From contig NC_088800.1 in the NCBI RefSeq assembly GCF_011386835.1, positions 11,432,572 through 11,496,571 of the forward strand: a DNA stretch of 64,000 nucleotides, given 5' to 3'. Made by a program: the position numbers and the translations under genes. Below the pieces are notes generated by a model. That model was given only the letters and a program-made list of their open reading frames with translations, was not told the DNA's origin and did not search any database. Shown here piece after piece: positions 11,741-22,975 of the stretch (its first letter is position 1; each line of letters starts with the position of its first letter). Origin of the DNA: Chrysemys picta bellii (taxonomy: Eukaryota; Chordata; Testudines; Emydidae).

Positions 11741-14700
11741 GTGGGGAAGGGTCAAAGCCTTTCTGTATGCTGGTGAGCAATAAAAAAGAAACCATCATAC
11801 ATTTATTTAAATTATACAGTGAGGTGGACAAGCGTAAAATGAACCCGTCTTTCGCCTCCTGTACTTAAAAGGATGAGACAGGACAACAGAAAGTGTTCGA
11901 ATTCCTGTGAATAGGTCAAAGTAGAAATTGGAACCACTGTAATTTGCAAAATAAACAAACAAGTTTCCGGACCTCTACTCATTAGGCAGGGAAACCGCTA
12001 TGCAGAGGCAGTTTCCCTCTGGGAAAGAGGAGCGGAGGATTAGAAAGGCAATTGAACTGACGGGAGATTGCTGTGATGGCACGTGACCCTTTGGCAACTA
12101 AGTTCTATGGCTCTGTGAAACGTTCGAAGATCACAGAGGCACCACTGCCCACAGGGTATTGCTATAGAGAGCCAAATGCAATGAGGCAGGCAAACCCACA
12201 CATGAAAAGGAGGGTGAAGGATTATCCCCTGTGATAAGAGGAGTGGGAGCACTTCAGTCCAGAGTCATCCTTTTCAGCCAATTTATTCAATCAGCTTTAG
12301 ATATCAAGGTGGCAATTGAATCACTTGTTTTAGGAATAAACTGCTGCAGGTCAATCCCCCTCCACCCCCCACCCCCAAGCAAACCCATTTGTTTGCTTCC
12401 TAGATGTTCAACACTTAAAGGTTATTCATCCGTACAAAGGATGGAAATTACATGCAGGGCACCCTCGGTGCAAGAGTCTAGCCACCTGGGACAAACAAGG
12501 CTACTAAGCATCAGACGTAGTGTTCCCCTATGCCCCAAAATATCTCTATAGGCTAAGAAGCCTGGAAAAAGAGGAAGGGAAGGGGGCACTTCATCTTGTT
12601 TTTCTTACAGATGGACAGAGTATGGTGAATACTTCCTAAAAACAAAGGGGCCATGCTTCCTTCTGCAGCGCCATTTACCGTTTGATGAGCAAAGAAGCAA
12701 ATTACACTCTGGAGTTAGCTATATCAAAAAACAATGCTATCCCACACTCCCATCCTAAGCAAGGGGCTCCAAATGTGGTGTACATATCTTGCTACCTTTG
12801 GGTATGTAATCATGCCCAAAAAACTTGCTTTATGTGGCACACACCCCCTCTAAGAGCAGTGATAAATATATGCTGACAAATATACAAGCCACCCAGTTCG
12901 ATACCTCTTGCACCATACTGATTTCATATGCAATATTCAGTATCTGAAATCATCTCTGCATCCTACCCATAGCCAATGCTTGCATGATTTTTATTGTCTT
13001 CTATTTTCTGTATTAAAAAAGTTATATCTGCTTTTTCTTAAAGAAGATAGGGAGTTGGAAGGACAGTAAATAAAAAGTATTCAACAACAGGTTTAACTTA
13101 TATTTTTTCCACTCTGCACATGGGACTGCAACAGTTATTGGTACCAGTGTGGAGGCATTGCTCCATTGGGGATATTACTGAGTCCCTGCAAGGTGGACTG
13201 GTGACTAAAGTAATAAGAAGATTCATTTGTGACCTTGGTATCTGCTATCCAGTCTAAGATAAAACTTAGGGGATCAGATCCAGTTATAAGCCATAATTGT
13301 CTCAGATATATAGAGAGTTGAGAAATCAAAGGCTGAAAAATGTAACTTGTTTTTCTTTTTAAGTCCTTCTACCCACATATGAAAATACTGCATAACAACA
13401 GGATCTGAAAATTACAATAAAATCCCACTTTAATTCATCTTGAGAAGAAGTTAAGCTACCCCTAATATAAAACATTTCCTTTCCTGATCATGTTAGAGAT
13501 GTAGATTTCTGAGACACATTTAATTTAATCAGTGCGATGCAGATTTATCAGGAACCAAGTTGCACAAATGGATTGTATATGGAGTTTTTCTTCCTTGAAC
13601 AGCAACCAAAGTGTAATAGCCAAAACAACAGTGCTAAGTTTGTGTATCCATTATATAATGTTCCCCCCCATATTTCTGGTATCTTTATCCAGTCCGTCTG
13701 CATTTCTTCTACCTCATCATACTCCTCTGGCCATTTTTCCATAACCTCTCATGCCTTCCCTAGACATCTATATTCCCTGTGCTCACAATTTTTCTTTCTA
13801 GCCTTTATGTTCTGCCACAAACTGCCAGTACTGTTTCCACAGACCAGAGTTTCCTAACTAAAGATGGTTATTGATGGACAGTACTAGTGTTTTAATGCAG
13901 TAGCAGAATCAATAAACTAGGAAATATTGCTTTGTCAGATTTTTTCCAGCACATTCTGGGAAATTCTTTACTGCCTTGGATGGCCACAGAAGCTTTTCTT
14001 AAGAGATCACACTAGAGCATGAACTATGTCTCCTCTGTGAAGAACTGAAGCTCTCTTACCCTCTAGTGGCTATAACTGAACAGAGCAAAGGGTTGCAGCT
14101 ATTTTTTCTTTCAACAATAATCTTGCATCCACTAATCCAATATCATGCTTTGGCATCTCTTAATTTTATTTAAAACGATGTTAAGATGTTAGCTGGAGCC
14201 TGGGGAACTGAATGACCTGCCAGCATGAATTAAAGCTTTATCTCTGTTATTTCAAATCAAGTGTTTAAAATACAGAGCGAGAATGTACAACAAAGAAAAA
14301 GAGCAAGACGGAACTTTGGCTGTTTTGGACTGAAAGGAATAGAGTTGGAATATCTGGCTCCCTGTCCTGGGACTCCAAGCCAGCGAGATTCGAGTGACAG
14401 CTGTATGTGCGCACACATGGCAGAAAGAGAGATCAAGCCACATTTGATCAAGTGTGGGCACTAGTAATTTCAGGGGCTTTAGTTAAAAACTAAACTGCTG
14501 AGCTCTTCAATTATTCCATCACTCTCTATCATATTCCATTTAGCAATTTCTTGCTGTATCTCTGCAGTATGAATATAGCTGTAGAGGGCCAGCATTATCC
14601 CTGGAACTGTTTGGTTAAGCCAAAATAACTGCAGACCTGTGCCCAGAATGTACATTACATGTCCTCTTTACAGAAGTATTTTTGGTGGCATTTTACAGAA

Positions 14701-14931
14701 CAAATATAAAGCCAGTCTCTTTCCTGAATAGCTTACGAATCCAATATAGGCATGATGCAATAAGTGGGTGCAAAAGAAAAATGGCCCAAAGGGAAGACAT
14801 TCATGTGGATACCCAGTAATGGTACATGCACATCTTGATGGCACTATTCTATTTCTAGCAGCCAAAATACCTGTTCATTCCACCAGGGGAAACTCTCAAC
14901 AGAAGGATCTGAGGAAATCTCTGCTCAAGAA

Positions 14932-15180
14932 CAGAGGCAGCATGGTACAATGTATAGAACACTGGACAGAGTCAGGAGACCTGGGTTATATTCCCAGCTA
15001 TGCCACTGTTCTGCTGTGTGACCTTGGGCAAGTCCATTCATCTCTCTGTCTCCTCCTCCTTGTCAATTTACCCTGTAAGCTCTTCTGGTTAGGGACTGTT
15101 CCTTACAATGTGTGTGTACAATGGGCACCAAGCACGCTGGGAGTCTCCAGTTGCCGCTATAATACAAACAACAATAAGAG
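14932..15180 (+). repeat. MIR-like CORE-SINE, near full length
   Basis: Starts GAGGCAGCATGGTACAATG, continues CAGGAGACCTGGGTTATATT and the conserved CTGCTGTGTGACCTTGGGCA core, and ends in a region related to 'gggcaccaagcacgctgg'. The 151-codon ORF across it is spurious. Confidence 0.8.
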
Positions 15181-17008
15181 GTCCAACATTTCTCACTCAA
15201 CCGTCAGACTGAGAAAGGAATGAGAATCATGGTACAGAGTGCCTGACAGTCTGCATCTCTGCTAAGAGTTTTCATACTAGTTACAGAAAACCACCTCGGA
15301 TAGATGGTGTGGAATCCTGGGTTGTTCAAGGACTATTCATCCACAAACAGAATACCGGAGGAGCGTACAAAATGCGCTAGCATGGTTGCGAACCTCCAGT
15401 AATGGAGATGCTACATAAGAAGAAAAACAAATTTATTGTGGGAGAAAGGGAACAAGAGATTTACAGAGAAAAGGGATATGGGTTACCTTGGATGAAGTTT
15501 GTTTCTTCCGATTTGACCATTTCTATTCATGCGTTTCCACCATTGCAACAGAGAGAATCCAAAAGCAAAGGGAGGAAAACAGGTAAAGTGGTTAGTCAAA
15601 TAATCTGAACACTGGTTTATAAACTGTGCTAGGGAAGGCATATTACTAGCACAGAGTTGGCTCTACTACTGCATTCAACTAAACTACCTCCCTCGCAGAC
15701 AACAAACAACAAAACAGAACACCTGCATTGCACCAGAAATAAAAGGAAACAAAGCATCAAGAATAAAAAGTGGAAGAGACCCTGAGCCATTGGTAAGATG
15801 CATGGCTCAAACTTTTGGTGCCATCTGGTCCTACTAAGCTAATTTAAAAAGGCGGGGGTGGAATCAGCTTGCTGTTAAGTGCATAGCATGGACAAGACCA
15901 TTTTGCTCTTCTGATTCTATTGAAAATGGCTGAGCTATTTTCATTTGAAACACAAGTGCCTAAAATATGGTCAGTGAAATTTTCACAGCATGCACCCCCT
16001 CTTTAGGCATCTGCACTCTGAATATTAACCACACACCCAGGCATTCCCAAGGCTGCTGCCCAGAACTAATGCTGCCCCCTCTCTTATCCCAGAATCCCCA
16101 GGGCCACTCTGACCCACATTTCCTTAATGCTGCCAGAGGAACTGTTCCCTAAGTCAGAAGAAATGCCTCCAGCAGCTCTCATGTGGACTGTGCACCTGTC
16201 TCGCCCCTTACTACACACAGTGACCTGGATGCCATCCCATGCCTTGCATATTAAGTTAATGAGGGAGTTGACATCCCAGCCAAATGGGCTTGCACTAGTA
16301 AGAACAGCCAAAATTTCAAGGGAAGTTTATTAGAGGACTTTGACATAGAGAGAGTGTCTCATTAATGAGTAAGGAAAGGTCAGACCATTAACGGCCATGC
16401 TCGCAACATTTCTTGCTTTCTTACCTTTAAGATCAGGCAAGTCATTCCCTCCCTATTTGTATAGGAAAAGCTACCTTCTTACAGCATATATAATGCTAGG
16501 TGAGATAAGCACAACACAAATAAGTGTTCTGGAATTTTTATTATCATTATTTGGTTGCTGCTGAAATTTTTAAATAATCATATGCAGAGGGAGAAATATC
16601 AAAAACTTTCCAACAGTGCACTATTAAATTACCCAATACATTAACAACTCTTAAAAACAGGCAGCTACTAGGAAGAAACAATAATGAAAGGCACACCTTT
16701 CTTGTGAAGTCTATTTTCTATATTCTCCACCCCAACCCATCTTTTGGTAACATTCTCACTTTCATAAATATCCCATACCCACTATGAATTCCCACATGTC
16801 TAGTTTAACAGTCTCAGTAGGCTGCAGTGTTCACATTGGATTCTGAAAAATTGAAACTGTTATATTTAATATTCACAGAAACACTTCCAATTTTCAAGCA
16901 AGTCCAGTTTTAAATATGTAACTAATAAGTTTTGCCGGTAAAAAAATGGGATCTATTCAAATGATATACTTTGGATTTTTTCTCGCTGTCAACCTGTTCT
17001 CTAATGAC

Positions 17009-17202
17009 AGGTTTCAGAGTAACAGCCGTGTTAGTCTGTATCCGCAAAAAGAAGAACAGGAGTACTTGTGGCACCTTAGAGACTAACAAATTTATTAGAG
17101 CATAAGCTTTTGTGGACTCCGAAGAAGTGGGCTGTAGTCCACGAAAGCTTATGCTCTAATAAATTTGTTAGTCTTTAAGGTGCCACAAGTACTCCTGTTC
17201 TT
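17009..17202. mobile_element. Penelope-like insertion made of two inverted arms
   Basis: The left arm (17009-17118) is a minus-strand copy running from the 3' terminal sequence to the middle of the ribozyme region. The right arm (17119-17202) is a plus-strand copy starting CCGAAGAAGTGGG and stopping at CTCCTGTTCTT. Flanking copies of CCTGTTCTCTAATGAC (16993-17008) and CCTGTTCTCTAAATGAC (17203-17219) form a target duplication. The sequence matches the non-coding terminal repeat of turtle Penelope-like elements as I remember it. Confidence 0.75.
17119..17156 (+). ncRNA. hammerhead-ribozyme-like motif in Penelope-like arm
   Basis: CCGAAGA, a stem II hairpin GTGGGC-TGTA-GTCCAC, GAAA, a three-pair stem III AGC-TTAT-GCT and a cleavage-site C are present in the right order. 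The consensus CUGANGA is changed to CCGAAGA, that is U4 to C, so cleavage is doubtful. Hammerhead ribozymes in Penelope-like elements are established knowledge. Confidence 0.6.
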
Positions 17203-18054
17203 CCTGTTCTCTAAATGACTGCAAGATGAAGTTACAGATTTAGGCCTGGGCCATGTTTTGTGTGAAACACAAATGGTGATATTTAAAAAAAAAATAGTCA
17301 CACAAACCCTGATCCTGAAAGCCCTTATTCCCTTTAATCACACTCTCTGCAGCCTCTGCCCAACTCCTTCTGGGTTTCTATCACCCCTTTCAACACTGGA
17401 GTCCCACGGCACTTCTGCAACAGAAGCCTGATCCAAAGCTCACTGAAGAATCTGGTGAGGTTTAAGACTGTGCCTGGCCTGTTCTCAGTTTTGCAAGAAC
17501 ATAGCTCCTTCAGTCATTTCCCTCCTCTCAGCAATATGCACCAATGCAGGGCAGGCACAACCTAGTCTTAATAGTAAATCCTTGCTTTTACATTTCACAC
17601 TGATATATATATTTTTAACTGGTATGGAAAAAAAATCACATCTAATTGGAGGTTTAACACCTTTTTAAAAATTCATAAAATCTAAACTCCTTGCTTATAG
17701 TGAGAAAACGGCATGTCCTGAAAGAGCAGTCCTGCAAGCTGTAGGGCATACACTTTTAGAGATATCTCACACACATACGCACAGACCTATCACTCGTTGA
17801 AATATATGGAGACTTGCTATTCGTGGGCTCACTGTTTAAAGCCACAGAACGGAAGCACTTGGCGATAGAAGCATAAGCAACTTTTATCCAGTCCAGTGTG
17901 GTTGATTTTTAAATCATGAACTACCAAGTTTTCAATGCTGAGTCTCAGAGGATGAAAATAAAGGTGGCATTTCCCAGTATAGAGTAAATCAGATTAGGGA
18001 AGCTTTCTTTTTTTGCGCATTCCAGCTATAAATTTGATTTCCTAAGCCACTTAC

Positions 18055-18166
18055 AGTTCTCTTGAAGTCTCCTTGCTTGACTGTTAGACTCAAGTTTAAC
18101 ACAATCTCTCCCATGTCATCTTCTAAACTGTTTGGATCTTCCAATTTTAAAATCTGTTCAGTAGTT
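18055..18166 (-). CDS. MCTP2: MCTP2 coding exon 5 (residues 267-304), end of C2 domain 1
   Basis: The exon completes Arg267 and encodes [20 protein letters not shown], then [17 protein letters not shown], the last strands of the first C2 domain. The acceptor is TGCTTACAG above 18166 and the donor GTAAGTGG below 18055. Its 112 bases give 37 whole codons after the shared Arg codon and leave phase 0. In the mammalian protein a short basic, serine-rich stretch follows before the second C2 domain; here the next exon found resumes just after that stretch. Confidence 0.93.
18055..18166. promoter_or_regulatory. MCTP2: splice sites bounding MCTP2 exon 5
   Basis: On the minus strand, the acceptor CTGCTTACAG ends above 18166 and the strong donor GTAAGTGG starts below 18055. 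The donor fixes the exon end at a Thr codon where human MCTP2 has His. Confidence 0.7.
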
Positions 18167-18947
18167 CTGTAAGCAGAAAAGAAATGAATCTGTAGGCTCC
18201 ATTTTAGCTTCTGGTTCCTTATTAAAGGTCAACTGAATTGTGCAAATTCTGGTTTTTTTTTATGGCTGATATTTAGCACATTTTAAAGTTTTCAAAATTG
18301 AGTCTAAATATTAAAATGTGCAATCTGGCGTATTTCTTTGTGGCATATATTCCCCCTCACAGCTCCCACAAAACATACAACTTTCAGCAGAGCAACTTTA
18401 AATAATACTTTGTATTTCCATAGCAATTAATTAATACTGATAACCCACCACCTGCAGACAGGCAGAAAACTGATCAATGTTATCCCCATTTTACAGGAAA
18501 GGAAACTGACAATGACTTATCCAGCTGAATTGTCTGACAGTTAAAGGCTGGACATTGACTTGTGAGATCTCTGTTCAGTTCCTAGATCTGATGCAGACTT
18601 CCTGCATCACCTTGGACAAATCATTTAATCTCTCTCTGCCTCAGTTCCCCCTCTGAAAATGGAGATGATACTATTTCCCTACCTCACAGAGGTGTTGTGC
18701 AAATAAATTCATTAATGTTTGTAAGCCACTCAGATAGTATAGCCATGGGGCCCATAATGCAAGAAAATGCACTTGCCCAAGATATCAGGAAGTAAGTATA
18801 AGAGCCAGGAATAAACCATGAATTCCTGTCTCCCAGCTCCACATTCAGACTGACAACCCACAGATAAAAGATTAAGCTGCTGCAAAAGTGTTGTGATCAT
18901 TTCTAAACTAAACTGCAAGAACACATTTTAATAAATTCATATAGTAC
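18167..18947. other. short MCTP2 intron filled with MIR-like fragments
   Basis: 781 bases. A reversed MIR-like piece lies at about 18440-18550 (TATCCCCATTTTACAGGAAA), a forward piece at about 18560-18730 (CATCACCTTGGACAAATCAT, CCTCAGTTCCCC), and another reversed piece at about 18725-18860 (GCACTTGCCCAAGATATCAG). Confidence 0.6.
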
Positions 18948-19024
18948 CTGTTGAGCTCAAGGTTGCTCAGCCCCACAAATGCAGATCCCATGAAGTCAGA
19001 GGAGGCTAAGTCTCGATCATATAC
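18948..19024 (-). CDS. MCTP2: MCTP2 coding exon 4 (residues 242-266), C2 domain 1 calcium loop 3
   Basis: This 77-base exon encodes [20 protein letters not shown], then NLELN and the first two bases of Arg267. The YDRD-x4-D pattern gives Asp244, Asp246 and Asp251, the expected loop-3 calcium ligands, so the first C2 domain looks competent to bind calcium. The acceptor is TACCAG above 19024 and the donor GTACTA below 18948. It enters in phase 0 and leaves in phase 2, matching the next exon. The intron before it is only 797 bases. Confidence 0.93.
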
Positions 19025-19733
19025 CTGGTAGCAAAATAAATGCATATCATTTTCACAGCCTAAGCCAGTTTTGCCACATCAGAAAAAAGAACTGACATTT
19101 TGAGTTTCATTCCATATTTTGGGAATCAAAGCCTATATGTTGTTCAGGGATAATTCTCCATTTCCGTTCTTTAATGTAGATTTTAATTGAATATTTTAAC
19201 AGCATTTTGAAATGCCTTCTTGACATATGGTGAACAGAGTCATGTATGCAACAATGGATTGGGACCATTCCTACATATCTGGTAGTATAGTACAATTGAA
19301 TATTGTACACAACCAGGCAGTTTTTTAGCTACAGATGTTTTAGCAATTAGTGCTTACAACTGGTAGCTTGCAGCTCTGTTAACTATAAAGTTACCTCATA
19401 ATGAGAAAGAGCTTTGCTGCTTGTCACCACTACCTCACAGGTAATAATTTTACTCAACTCAGTTCACCAAATTACACTCTTAAATTATTTCAGGTAAACC
19501 CCATTGATTTCACTGAGGTTGCACAGATGTAATTGAGGGCAGAGTTTGGCACAGTAGGTTTAAACGCCTCCAGTCAAACAGATTATTTTGATTTGGGGCA
19601 TTCACACACTGAAAACACAACATCCAAGTAAAATCTGGCAAAGAGGCATGTGCATTTGAATATAAAGCTTAGAAAACTTTGGATCCTAATTCTGTTTTGA
19701 ATACACGTTCTCTGTGTCAAACCATCAAATTGA

Positions 19734-19764
<31 letters not shown>

Positions 19765-19821
19765 ACAATTGGTTCAGAGGAGCTTTTTCCATTGTTTCAG
19801 AACCCCACACCAAAAATTTAC
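19025..19821. other. short MCTP2 intron with CA repeat
   Basis: 797 bases between exons 3 and 4. It contains a (CA)n run at 19734-19760 and a fragment of the old palindromic repeat near 19485-19560. Nothing else is seen. Confidence 0.8.
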
Positions 19822-19964
19822 CTTGACCCGGAGCTTCTGATCAAGAGTCTGTATTGGCAACACAACAGTTTCATCCCAAACTGGATTTAGGTTTTTGTAG
19901 ATGACCTTACTTTTGTATAGAGTTTTTCCATTCAATTTAAATTTCACATATGGATCACTTGTAC
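19822..19964 (-). CDS. MCTP2: MCTP2 coding exon 3 (residues 194-241), C2 domain 1 centre
   Basis: This exon encodes [20 protein letters not shown], then [19 protein letters not shown] and TLDQKLRVK, nearly identical to the mammalian MCTP2 first C2 domain. The GTSDPY motif supplies the second loop-1 aspartate (Asp197); NPVWDE is the hallmark turn of C2 domains. The acceptor is TAATAG above 19964 and the donor GTAAAT below 19822. Its 143 bases enter in phase 1, completing Gly194, and leave in phase 0. The open frame runs on past the donor into intron, so the true exon end is set by homology and the splice site. Confidence 0.95.
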
Positions 19965-21130
19965 CTATTATAAACAATAACAATACAAATGGGATTAGTC
20001 TGGAAAACCCTCCAACACTACCAACCACAAAAAATTAACAAATAATTGAGAATAAAAAGCTCAGAGATTCTGCTGAACATGGCTAGAAAGTGATTTGATG
20101 TGGAGAAGAAAAAAAAGAATTCTACATTGTGCTTGTGCTCTCTGCCATGTCGTCTTGGAAGAGCCTTGGTTATTCTTATCTCTTCTTCCCCCCCCCCCCC
20201 CACTTTTTTTTGCGAGAAGTAACAAACAAAAGCAAGGATGAATCTATATAAAATAAAGACAAACAAAGACACAGAATTACAAATAAAATGGGATACACAA
20301 AAAGGCCTGCAGATTTGATCAATATCACTTATAGAAAATCTTACTGGATTCAATATGAATATAATTATGTTTGGCGGGTTTTTGAAACTAACCAACACAA
20401 TGTAATAGAGGATTGTATCGCTGCGAAAAAAATTCTATAGACTCATTCAAAAGAGCTATAGGAGGGCTCTTATTCATTACTAATTTCTATAGGATTTTAG
20501 AGTAATTTTTATAGAACGCTATTCAGTTCTGTAGGTCTTCTTCATAAGGGGTGGCTTGATAAGTAGTATGAAAACATTTTGATGAAAGACAAAATATCCC
20601 CCAATTAATCTATTTTCAAATACAACCTACAGAAAGCTCTTTTCTTACACAATGATAGCAGATTTTTTTGTCTTCTTTTTTGGCAGTGAGAGGGAGGGAC
20701 AGACAATGTTGCACAGGGGCTAAAAGGAAATTTGTTTTCCTGGTCCTCCAAGAGACCCATAGTTAGGCCGGCCTCAAAACCCCCTGAAGTCAATGGGAGT
20801 TTTTCCATTGCCTACAGTGGGTTTAGATCATGCCCTTGGTTATAATTAGAAATATTATGTATATTTACTTCCTAAGTACACAGGTAGAAAAGAAATATTG
20901 AACAAAAGCATGCACTTTGCACGGACAGGACTACACAGATAATACCCAGCATAAAATATGTCCAACAACCTTCAGAGGATGCATTAGTTAGGAAATTAGA
21001 TAAATTAACAAAAGGCTACACCAAATAGTCCTATCTATCTTGAATATTCCAATTCCCCTCTCCTGGAAGGAAAAAAAAAAGAAGAGAGACTGCCTTTATC
21101 TATTGGATAAGCAGAAGCACCCTGCATTAT

Positions 21131-21217
<87 letters not shown>
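21131..21217. repeat. (GAAA)n microsatellite
   Basis: About 22 near-perfect GAAA units. The phenylalanine/leucine/serine-rich minus-strand ORF over it is an artefact. Confidence 0.97.
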
Positions 21218-21630
21218 TCCCCAACTATTCACTACACCAACAAGTTAGTATCAAGACTAGACAAGGGAAGGAACTGATGGAATGAAAACATGAATAGAGC
21301 AATGGAAGCAGGTGGTCTACAGCTATAACTCATCTGTTTCTTAAATAGAAAAGAAACTTTGAGTGAAGGGGACCTTTCAAAAATAAAAATAAATAAGCAA
21401 ACAACCAAATATCTAGTTTCTGCAAGAATAAAAAACAAAACATAACCAGCCTCTTTTTTTGGGAAAAACAAGCTCCATAGCTAAGCAAGTGTTCTGTTTG
21501 CATTATTACACAGAAATGTTTCAAGGCTGTTGAATGACCTTACTTTGAATGACCAGTCCTTCCCCACACACCCCTTTTTACTGTACAACAGCACTGTTCA
21601 AGTGAGTCAGGCTTTAACAATCATTCTGAT

Positions 21631-21663
<33 letters not shown>

Positions 21664-22417
21664 AACAGTGGGAAAAAACTATAATAAAAAGAGGCCTTTA
21701 ATTAAATAAGATTGCCACTCTGGGATCAAGCCTTCATGCTTGTCAGCTTACTCTCAAAATAAACATCTCAAAAGCAGGCCCAGTGGTGTCACTTACTAAG
21801 GCAAGGCATACTGGGTAATCCCTAGGTATCTTGACAGCTACATAATGTTCAAACTCTTTCATGGGTGAATGGCAGCACTTGCGTGAAAGAAAATATTAAT
21901 GTCTGGAATTAATAAAGAAAAGGGATGATGGTTTACAAAGCCAAACAAGAAAAGAGTGTCAAGTTAGTAGAGTGTTAATTGTTACGGAAAATAATTGAGG
22001 GAGAGCACGGAAGAGAAACATGCTGCGATTTGCTAGCTGAGCACAACTGTCTTACTGTCAGGAACGTAACATCTCAACTAGGTAAGCAGGAAAAAAAGGG
22101 GTCGGCTGCTCAAGAATGCAACTCTGAGATTGACAAATGATGAGATGACGTCTCACTGTCAGCCAACAGATGGACTTTAACCTTTGCATCGGGAGCTTCA
22201 CAAACAATGCAGCTCTATGGTATTTATTCTGAAGGAACCAAACAGCAGGAACATAAAACCTTTTCTGGCAGTGGCACCGGATTAGAAATGGAGCAGAACA
22301 AAACACTAAACCATAACCCTTTTTCAGTAAGGGGTGGTGGGGAGGAATACACAACTAATTTGTTTAGCTCTAATGAAGCTTCGGGGTCTCCTTTTCAGTG
22401 TCTTGTTCTCTTTTTCT

Positions 22418-22560
22418 TAGGATTTGTCTCCATGGGGACACAGGAAAATTAATCTGAATTAACTAAAGGTGTGCATTTAAATTGGATTAGTTAAACTGCA
22501 TTAAATCCCTGTGTAGACACACTCATTCAGAATTCAAGTGGATTTAATTCAGTTCCAAAC
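22418..22560. mobile_element. probable Harbinger-like MITE fragment
   Basis: The left end TTAGGATTTGTCTCCATGGG and the internal TGTGTAGACACACTC resemble the 'tgtctacac' terminal motifs of other MITEs here. The AT-rich centre has inverted TTAACTAAAGG-like pieces. Boundaries are uncertain. Confidence 0.4.
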
Positions 22561-22641
22561 TGGGTAAGAGCATGGCTCCAGATTTTGAAATTTATTTTCA
22601 ATAAGTTGGAAAATGACAGAAAAATGCTCAATGACCTAGAA

Positions 22642-22975
22642 CAGGGGTTGGCAACCTTTGGCACGCGGATCGCCAGGGTAAGCACCCTGACGGGCCAGGC
22701 CGGTTTGTTTACCTGCGGCATCCGCAGGTTCGGCCGATCGTGGCTCCCACTAGCCGCGGTTCGCCACTCCAGGCCAATGGGGGAGTCAGGAAGTGGCGTG
22801 GGCCGAGGGATGTGCTGGCCGCCGCTTCCCGCCACCCCCATTGGCCTGGGACAACGAACCGCGGCCAGTGGGAGCCGCGATCGGCTGAACCTGCGGACGC
22901 AGCAGGTAAACAAACCGGCCGGCCCACCAGGGTGCTTACCCTGGCGAGTCACATGCCAAAGGTTGCTGACCCCTG
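22642..22975. mobile_element. palindromic hAT-like MITE, type A1, complete
   Basis: A 334-base near-palindrome with tips CAGGGGTTGGCAACC and GGTTGCTGACCCCTG. The perfect 8 bp target duplication ACCTAGAA (22634-22641 and 22976-22983) fits the hAT superfamily. It has no coding capacity; the long ORFs on both strands are palindrome shadows. Confidence 0.9.

Larger units (their letters stand above)
9179..18054 (-). other. MCTP2 intron between exons 5 and 6
   Basis: About 8.9 kb. It holds MIR-like SINE copies at 9275-9475, 11540-11740 and 14932-15180 and the inverted Penelope-like insertion at 17009-17202. The MCTP2 microexon expected here was searched for by eye and not found. The rest (about 9.5-11.5, 11.8-14.9 and 15.2-17.0 kb) shows nothing I can name. 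Confidence 0.75.

Noticed and set aside
14768..15223. 151-codon plus ORF
   Set aside because: Most of it lies over a near full-length MIR-like SINE; the content is non-coding repeat.
20018..20398. 126-codon minus ORF beside MCTP2 exon 3
   Set aside because: Phe-rich, partly over poly-C and poly-T runs, with no similarity to MCTP2 and no splice logic.
21035..21232. ORF with FLSF repeats
   Set aside because: Direct translation of the (GAAA)n microsatellite.
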